From assembly GCA_020740775.1 (NCBI GenBank), contig JAHEWK010000019.1, positions 682,001-746,000 of the forward strand: a stretch of 64,000 nt of DNA, read 5' to 3'. The notes under the pieces are model-generated. The model saw nothing but the letters and a program-made list of their open reading frames with translations. It did not search any database and had not been told where the DNA came from. This document shows positions 57,058-64,000 of this stretch, one piece after another. How positions within the stretch are numbered: position 1 is the stretch's first letter; the number at the start of each line of letters is the position of its first letter. The DNA is from Ilyonectria destructans (lineage: Eukaryota; Ascomycota; Sordariomycetes; Hypocreales; Nectriaceae). Made by a program: the position numbers and the translations under genes.

Positions 57058-57277
57058 TATCCTTTACTTTTCAACACTGAAGAAGGGAATTTGGTGATGT
57101 TTTGTGCGCTGGTGATATAGATGCACTAAACCTCCATCCATACACTAACCCTAATACGGCTAGATACTAAGCCTAAATGGGAGAGTTTTTGACGTAAATT
57201 ACTGCCAAAAACCCCCTTTAGGAATTTGACCGTCAAATACCGTTTTTGACCGTCAAAAACGGAACCCTAGTGGCGTC

Positions 57278-58970
57278 AGTCTAAGTGTTTGCTTCAATTG
57301 ACATGCAGCGGTCGGCCCGGCAAACTTGACGCTAGCCCTCCAGATTGATGAGCATGTTGAGCCAATAGCATTCTGTGCCCAAGTGGTGCCTAAAAACCTT
57401 CGCCTGACGGTCTTATGCGACAAAATGTCCATATATCTCAAATCTTGCCCCACCAATAGCATCTCACCCTTCGAATACTGCAGACTGAGTGTTCCAAGAT
57501 ACCTTCACTGGGCGCCCGCCGCTGCTTGGCCGAACCTCGACGATAAAGTCAACACGGAGGTACTCGCCATCAACTGATGCTTGGTTAATGCCGAGAGCGT
57601 CAAAAGGATTACTTGATGATATAATAGTAGAGACTCCTGTGACAGTGGTTAACACCACTATTAACCCCACCAGCTGCCAATCCCGCTGCTAACCCCACCC
57701 ACCAGTCCCACCAATCCCACCAATCTATTCCACTGCTAATCCCACTGCCCTTTACAGGCCTGATGAAGAGAGTGGTGCGCTTGTACTAGTTCTCCTATGT
57801 GCCCATACCGGTATGCCTACAATGGTACCTTAGGCAAGGTACCAGCCACGATCAACAAAGGGCAGGTGGCGGCTGACAGGTACCTGTCGAATGCCATGGG
57901 GCCTAAAACGCAGAAAAAAACTCGTGCATACCTTCCTTCGTAGTGCATCCCAGGTGGGAAAGGTCGACCAAGCCGCTGGCATAACTCAAACTCTCCCCAA
58001 CGCTCCAAGAGATACGTACGTCGTAATTGTCGAGGGTTCCCACCAGGCCCCGACCATGACTTGAGGCTCACACTACACCGTTTCTCGTCAACGATCCGGG
58101 GGTCCGTTGGGCGTGGGGAATGATAGCGGCGCCCGAACCAATTGCCCACAGTACCGTTGAAAACCTGCCAAGCCATTCATGGGTAGAGGGAGAACCAGGA
58201 GCACGGGGCAATACGCCGGCGGGGAATGGTCCAAGATCAATAGAATAGTCAGTGACAATGCGGCCTGAACCAACCCAAATTTTGTATCAGCTCCAGCGGC
58301 ATTGTTTATATCATGAGGAACGCATTGGCACTGTAACACCCCAATCTTGGACGACGATTGGACATTCTCAAAGTCGTCGCTCTCGAACTTGTCTTTGACA
58401 ATCATCCGTCCCCGTTATGATTCGCCTTGGTTTTCTTTTTCTGTTGTGCAATTCGTCTTCTGCCCCACTACACTGGCCCACCCTTGTTTGATCATCAGTG
58501 ACATGCGAGCAAGCAGATATTGAAAAAAGAGAGGCGAAGTATGCGCGTGTCCGTAAAAAACACGATGCGCCTACAGTTCTTCAAACACATAGACTAGGTC
58601 GGGAGTAGCCTCGTCCTCTTCTTTCATTCCTGTCTGCCGGCCTAAAATATATATATAAAAAGGCCCGTCGTCATTTTGTTTGTCCCAAATTCCAGTCAGC
58701 CCCACCACCTCAAGATATTGTACATACCTGTGGTGATTGCTTCGTACGCAAGAGGGCAATCAATAAATGACTAGCACAATGCGGGATGGTGTATATTATA
58801 GAAGGAATGCGTGAAATATGAGTCGCTGGTGAAGGAAACTTGCTTTGTTTGCTGATAAGTCATTTGTTGAATTACATGGTCACCTTTGATATGCAGAACT
58901 TATCGTGGGGTCGTTTTGCGGAGTAATTTCGGGAAATTATATGCGATTATATAACTACCACCTGATAAGT
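57278..58970. other. no confident gene
   Basis: Several open frames but no recognised family. Minus frames at 58405-58088 and 58176-57817 could be exons of one small gene (start MIVKDKFESDDFENV), but the joining introns are not convincing. A C/A-rich tract of CCACCAATCC-like units lies at 57660-57740. Minus frames at 57670-57253 resemble nothing I can name. Confidence 0.35.
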
Positions 58971-59449
58971 GCCCGGCGCCGCGCATGCGAATATCTCGAC
59001 GGCCAGCGACCCAATTGAGGCCGTTCTGAAGCCTGGGGGACTGCTATACTCCGGCGGTGTGTTTGGTCTAGGGGCGGCGCTATATAGGCTACTGGCTGTT
59101 GAGATATTTGTATATATGGTGCCGGAAAGAGATAGGGGGGGGCTAGGCTCTGCTGTAAGGACTATAAGATAATAATGCACTGATCCTATAGCTTTTTAAT
59201 GTTTAAAAATACATCTTCTAAATAGATATATATATATATATATAAAGACCCTACTAGACAGCCAGCTTACTGTTAATAAGGGGCAGTCCACTGGGTCCAG
59301 CGCCCCCAATAGCCCTAGCCTCGAGTCGGACCTATTCCCAGGCCTGGGCCTGGGTTATCAGGCACAGGGGTCCCTACCTGTACCTGTATCTGGCTCTGGC
59401 CCTAGCTCCAACTCTGGCCCTAACTCTAGCCCCACTGGCGGCGCTATTT
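58971..59449. other. gene-free, low complexity
   Basis: Contains a TA simple repeat at 59225-59243 and a CCTGG/CTCTGGCCCTA-rich low-complexity tract at 59330-59435. A plus frame at 58969-59172 has a glycine-rich, possibly membrane-spanning stretch (GGLLYSGGVFGLGAALY) but no support. Confidence 0.35.
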
Positions 59450-60351
59450 AAGCTCGTCAACAAGCCGGTTTAAGCTCCAGCCGGCGCATAAGAGCTCTAG
59501 CTCTACAACAGCCTTCTCCTTGCTCTTACCAGACGCTGTACGGGCCAAGAGCTCGTCCTAGATACCTTCCGGCAACAGAACTGCACTCTGACCCCATTCC
59601 TCAGGCGCTAGCGGCTTTCCCATATCTCTTCTAGCACTCGTACGGCCAGCTGGCCTGCAATCCCTTCCTCCCACTCCTGTCAAACGTCCCGCACTGTAAA
59701 GACTCTAGCCAGGTGTGACGATCGGTACACTACACTATACTCGTGAGTCTAGGGTAGGCTGATCCTGATTGGTGGTTTATGTAACAGGGAATCAGGCACG
59801 TCAAAGATGAACAAGTAAGTTACGTCTGATAATGGTAGAGCAAAGGATACTCAATGTAATCAAGTTGTGTTGATAGCTTAGGGCCGCAGCCTCAAGCTGC
59901 TCCTATTCGAGCTGTTGCCGTAGCTATACGGCCTTGCCTTTGCCCTTACCCCTACCCCGCGCCCGTGGCTTCTTCTACGGCGGCGCTATACGTCGTAAGA
60001 GGATATCCTCTTTGAGCCACACCGCCAGCTTGTCTGGCGTTACGAGCTTGCTGTCGGGCCAGCTATAGAGCGAGCCGTCTGCTGCAGCCCGGGGCGTATG
60101 GCACCAGGCCTATAGGTATTCGTCTGTTAGCCGCCTAGAGGGCCCTACTTAAAAGGGGGGGAAAGGGAGGGCCAACCGGGGGACGCACTTTCCATCCCCG
60201 CTGCTTCGCCGCGTAACTCCGCGCCGTGTTCGCCGTCTAAGCGAATTACGACGTGATTGCGGGCGCTATCGATAAGCTTTTTTTCAAGTTGAAAATCTGG
60301 GGGGGAGGGGTGTCGGAACTGAAAAGAGTGGGGTAAAGAAAAACGCCTCAA
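59450..60351 (-). pseudogene. unidentified minus-strand coding relic
   Basis: A coding-like trace with several stops. Readable bits are SLYSWPDSKLVTPDKLAVWL, KEDILLRRIAPP, a basic run KKPRARGRGKGKGK, then RRDMGKPLAPEEWGQSAVLL and GKSKEKAVVELELL. The TPDKLAVWLKE segment recalls the N-terminal region of some fungal tyrosine-recombinase (Crypton-type) proteins, but the catalytic RHRY part is not visible, so I leave it unnamed. Limits are approximate. Confidence 0.3.
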
Positions 60352-61645
60352 AATACGGTGCTATGATGGCTATGGTAAACGCCGTCTGCTCCCTCAAGGT
60401 GAGCAAGTTGCTGGCACAAGTGCTATGATTGCAATGGAGATATAGACTGGGCATCCGCCAAATTTAATTAATCAGACCATTTCAAGTAATTGTAGTGAAT
60501 CTTCATCGCAAATCGCACGTCGCATTGAACTTTCCATGTCATTCCTCGGTTGCAAGGTTTCTTACGATGAGAGTGATGCCTTACATTGAAACCTAGCCGA
60601 CAATTAATGGGGCCGCTCTTCAGAGCTCTATCTCTGCAAAGTATGTATGTATGTATATTTTTCGTCCGGGGGCCGTGAGGCCCGTAAAGTCCCCTATTGG
60701 GGCACAGGACGTGCTGAGCTAGAATCTAGAATGCTAAAATCTACGCAAGTGGTAAAAGGTGGGGCTGACTCATTCGCGACACGAAATTAAAGCATTCCCT
60801 TCTTCTTCTCCTTCCGTAAAATGCAAAACAGACCACTATCCAGCATATCACTATCTCTGCAAAGGATGATTGATAAAGCAAAGTCTAGGGTAGAGGCAAA
60901 TGGAGCAAGCAAGGAATTGGCTCTTCGGCCCAAGTGGGCGGGTTAGCCTGCATTATGAAGCTAGGAAAAGCTAGACCTCCCTGACATCAAGGGGTGGGAG
61001 CTGCAGTTCACAGATACACAATACACACACATATCCAAGGTCATCAAGTGGTCGCATACGTTATCTAACAACATGATTCTCCCTTATGCACGTGTTTACA
61101 CCGACAAAGAAGGGAATGCGGGCGTCTTGGCGCCATTTGTGCAGACAATTTCACTCAGAGATTACTTTCTCCAATCAGGGCCAATCCAAGACGCAAGCGG
61201 CACAATCTGCTCACGCTAAGGAGGGCGGCTGCGAACGGAGAATGCCGCATTCGAGTTCGAGTCAACACATCTTTAGTCAATCAGCCAGTCGGTCGGTTGG
61301 TTGGTCGGTCGGTTTTATATTGCCATCTTCATAGCGGACTGTCCTTGCCTCGATGGGCCTTGCATGCTCCTCTTGTCCCTTGTCCTTGCAGAGAGCTAAT
61401 CTGCAGCGTTTGATCTACGTAGTTATCCCCTTATCATTCCCTGGACCATCTCCAGGAGTGTCTTGCACCTAGCTTACCTACGTAGAGCAGCTGAACCTTA
61501 AGTACGACCCCCCATTCAAATACGCAATGCTGGGAGGAGGTTAGCGTTGCCAACTCAGGTCAAGTACGAATATCTTCTCCGTAGACTAACAAGGACGGCT
61601 TTTGTGGCTAAACCTTGACAATCCCCTAGGCCTATCAAGTAAAGG
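60352..61645. other. gene-free stretch
   Basis: No gene supported. Contains a GTAT simple repeat (60640-60658), a GTCGGTTG-type low-complexity tract (61283-61314) and, at 60867-60922, a segment similar to 63720-63775. Confidence 0.4.
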
Positions 61646-61818
61646 TGATACGAGAAGGGTTGGGACCGTAGGTCATGATGTGTGTAATGAAGGATTGATG
61701 ATCTCTACAGCTAGCTAGCTACGGTCGGAGCCGTAAGGGCTCCGACCCACAGGCCCGAGGCCTGAGGCATCAAGCCCAGTCCCTGGCTGTGAGGCCAAGG
61801 AAAGGGCTTTCCGCATCA
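61646..61818 (+). repeat. 173-bp solo LTR, copy 2
   Basis: Identical by eye to 15488-15660, same orientation. Its own duplication AAAGG (61641-61645 and 61819-61823) shows an independent insertion. Confidence 0.92.
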
Positions 61819-62121
61819 AAAGGCCTGCTGAAAGGAGGTCTGTGCCACGACTCAGACGTACTACGTAGTGACTTCAGGGCCTCTGTCCACCAGGCTCCTC
61901 AACGCCTGACTCATGTACCTACGCTAAGTATTGGGGGAGTTTTCGGATCGCCTTCGTCCCTTGACCACAGGTGTGAAGATCCTGTTGTGGCTTGCATGAA
62001 CAGAAGCGCTAGATGTTTGCGAATGTCACCGAAGCCTTTATAATAATTGTATCCCCCTGCGCGGCATCAACCGAACTGTGGCATTCCCTAGTCTCCAGCC
62101 TTGAATGCAGCGGGCGCAGTC

Positions 62122-63643
62122 ATGCCAAGTTGCCCCGGGGAAATAATATCCCAAGGCTCTGGGCCGCTGAAGACGACATGCAGATCTCCCGTCATCCTCT
62201 TCTTTCTTGTTCCACTCTTTCGCTTTCGCACTGGACCTGGTCGTGTTGGGCCTGAGCAGCGTGTCTGCCCCCATCGAATATCACAACCCACCAAGCATAC
62301 CCTCCCTTGGAGGACTATCCTGGCAATAAGTCCTCTTCGTCATAGCGTTGTTGTTCGAGCGGCCGAGATAACTGCAGAGTCCTCGGCCGCACTACTAATA
62401 ACGGGGCTGTATCCCCCGCTCACTCAACCAGGAAAATCACTTATTGCCGTTTCCGTCATCATGGTGTTTTTCACTACGGCTTGGACGGTGATGCGCATCA
62501 TCTCCCGCAACATCAGGAAATCCCAGTATTACATCGAGGATTACTTTTACTTTATCGGTCAGGTGAGTAACGAATAGCCTGCAACACACCATTATTCTAA
62601 TAAACATTTCAGATTCTGTACTACATATTAGCCGCCCTATTTATCCTCGGTACATCTTGCTTTTATTGCGCTTGAATTTTGCTACAGAATGCTAACGAAT
62701 AGCAGTTGTCGTCGACGGCGGTACTGGATATGGCTTGGTCCGACTTGCCCCAGACGTCTCAAGCAAATTCTCGCGCTTCACACTCGCAATCCAAGTGGCC
62801 TATAGCATCTGCCTGTGCTTCATCAAGGTGGCCGTTATCTGCATGATCCGGCGAATCTTCCGCACGGCTGGTCGATTCTTCATCATGGCGACTTGGGCAG
62901 CGATGGTCCTGTCTGTTATCTGGGCCTTATATGGAATCATCCTCCCGTTTGTCCTCTGCAAGCCCGTGGAAAGCGCTTGGGGGGCTGCCAGGCCGGAAAA
63001 GTGCGGTGATATCGTTATGGTATATGTAGCCGTTGCTATCTTGGATATCGTTTCTGAGGTGGTCATTGTGGCGCTGCCGATGAAGATGGTATATAACTTG
63101 CATATGAATCGGGCATACAAGTTGGCAATGCTTGCTGTTTTTGGGGCTGGTTTTGTGTAAGTTTTCCCCATATCGCCGTGTTTTCTTGTTGTCTTGTCGT
63201 TTTATCATCTTGTCATCTTATATGAGAGAAGCCTGCATCCTTATCTCCAGTCTCTGCTAACACCCCTATGCAGCACCATTATCTTTTCATATATGCGGCT
63301 CTACTACGTCTACATTAGCATTCAAAACATATCCAAAATCTCCACCGGAGGATCCATCAGCACCGCACTCCAAGCTGGAATCGCCATTATGGTGGCATCG
63401 AGCCCCATGCTCCGCCCCATATTCGACCGCACTGCTCTCAAATGGCTTGGAATCAGTCTCCGCAGTACCCGGGAGGAGAGCACTGGCGGAGTCGTCAGAT
63501 TACGAGCTACAGGCGGTGGTGGAACAAGGAGAACGAGCCAGGGACCGTCACATACCCGGCCCGGTGGCTTCCAGCAAATGCATGAGAGCGAGGAACATCT
63601 GGCGTGGGAGATGGCTACAATAAATGGTAAGTTTAATGGGTAA
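62122..63643 (+). CDS. fungal rhodopsin-domain integral membrane protein
   Basis: Exons 62122-62562, 62613-62649, 62706-63156, 63274-63643 (432 aa if the start is right); introns are GT-AG and in phase. Helices seen: LIAVSVIMVFFTTAWTVMRI, YYIEDYFYFIGQ-ILYYILAALF, FTLAIQVAYSICLCFIKVAV, FFIMATWAAMVLSVIWALYG, MVYVAVAILDIVSEVVIVAL, LAMLAVFGAGFV-TIIFSYMR, and an ALQAGIAIMVASSPMLRPIF end. The short motifs IEDYF and KPVESAWG and the C-terminal PMLRP are typical of the fungal rhodopsin-domain family (PF20684); function is unknown. No retinal-binding role is implied. The start is uncertain: 62122 is the first in-frame ATG, and the next (62461) would cut helix 1, so an upstream exon or another start is possible. 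The C-terminal tail is serine/glycine-rich. Confidence 0.82.
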
Positions 63644-64000
63644 AAAATAATAAAATAACTTGTAAAAATTGTAAATTTAAATTTAAATTTAAATTTTTAA
63701 GAAATATTAAATCTACAATAGATGATCAATAAACCAAAGTCTAGGGTAGCGATGAACAGAACGAGGAACTTGCCCTTACAGAATACAAGGTTCATCGGGA
63801 CAAAGATGATCCGAAGATGCTGGTTGCTCCGGAATCCAACAACTCCACAACTCCACATTACGACGACACCAACAAAAGCTCCCCGAAACATCATACTACT
63901 ACTTTATGTATCGACCCTGCCTTTTTCGCCGTGAAGGCGTGCCCTGGCCCCTATCGCGTCGCTACCATACGCCATCCCAGCCAATTATACACCGTTGACT
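63644..64000. other. 3' flank, AT repeat
   Basis: A run of ATTTAAATTT units at 63672-63700 follows the stop codon. 63720-63775 resembles 60867-60922. No gene recognised before the window ends. Confidence 0.4.

Larger units (their letters stand above)
49034..57269 (-). mobile_element. hAT transposon with two nested retroelement insertions
   Basis: Terminal inverted repeats TAGGGTTCCG (49034-49043) and CGGAACCCTA (57260-57269), with a perfect 8-bp duplication GTGGCGTC at 49026-49033 and 57270-57277, the hAT hallmark. Without the Gypsy element (plus its 5-bp duplication) and the solo LTR it would be about 2.3 kb. The transposase runs on minus. Its start is near 57057 and its end at 49134. Confidence 0.92.

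Overview
This window looks like a transposon-rich accessory block of a filamentous ascomycete (Pezizomycotina, most like Aspergillus/Penicillium relatives). The evidence is short 45-80 bp GT-AG introns with CTAAC/CTGAC branch sites, fungal-only families (Zn2Cys6 regulator, RTA1, fungal rhodopsin-domain, BAH-PHD, OrsD, DUF3716, NACHT-type NLR) and strong RIP-like decay. In many relics CAG/CAA/CGA/TGG codons have become TAG/TAA/TGA, and long blocks are very AT-rich. I see no tRNA, CRISPR array or bacterial-style operon.

Layout. 0.4-2.5 kb: decayed NLR (minus). 3.2-9.6 kb: a candidate undescribed composite element with a DDE integrase-core gene, a DUF3716-like gene and two inverted copies of an unknown gene; a solo LTR sits in one arm. 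10.0-11.3 kb: a TIR element carrying a smaller MITE. 11.7-13.5 kb: cysteine-rich relic. 13.8-15.3 kb: intact BAH-PHD chromatin-reader gene. 15.5-21.9 kb: solo LTR, OrsD fragment, truncated hAT, tandem repeats and pogo relics. 22.8-29.6 kb: an island of ordinary genes (RTA1 transporter-like, a carboxylesterase pseudogene, a Zn2Cys6 regulator divergent from it). 30-31.5 kb: three solo LTRs in 0.9 kb. 32.7-39.4 kb: ankyrin/ZZ relic, then a LINE split by 3.6 kb of OrsD (telomere-linked-helicase-type) sequence, with a foldback MITE in the LINE tail. 40.0-41.7 kb: a second carboxylesterase with one frameshift. 42-48.4 kb: LINE, piggyBac, SDR, pogo and hAT relics around one plausible coiled-coil gene. 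49.0-57.3 kb: a hAT element with perfect 8-bp target duplication, containing a chromodomain Ty3/Gypsy element (perfect 5-bp duplication) and a solo LTR. 57.3-62.1 kb: mostly gene-free, with a second copy of the 173-bp solo LTR. 62.1-63.6 kb: intact rhodopsin-domain membrane protein gene.

How it fits together. Four genes look complete (BAH-PHD, RTA1-like, Zn2Cys6, rhodopsin-domain) and a fifth (coiled-coil) is plausible. They sit as small islands among elements that inserted in each other over time. The nesting gives relative ages: hAT before Gypsy and one solo LTR; piggyBac before a Gypsy-family solo LTR; LINE before the foldback MITE. RIP-like mutation is heavy in older elements, nearly absent from the 173-bp LTRs, and seems to have spilled into some host genes (SDR, NLR, esterase).
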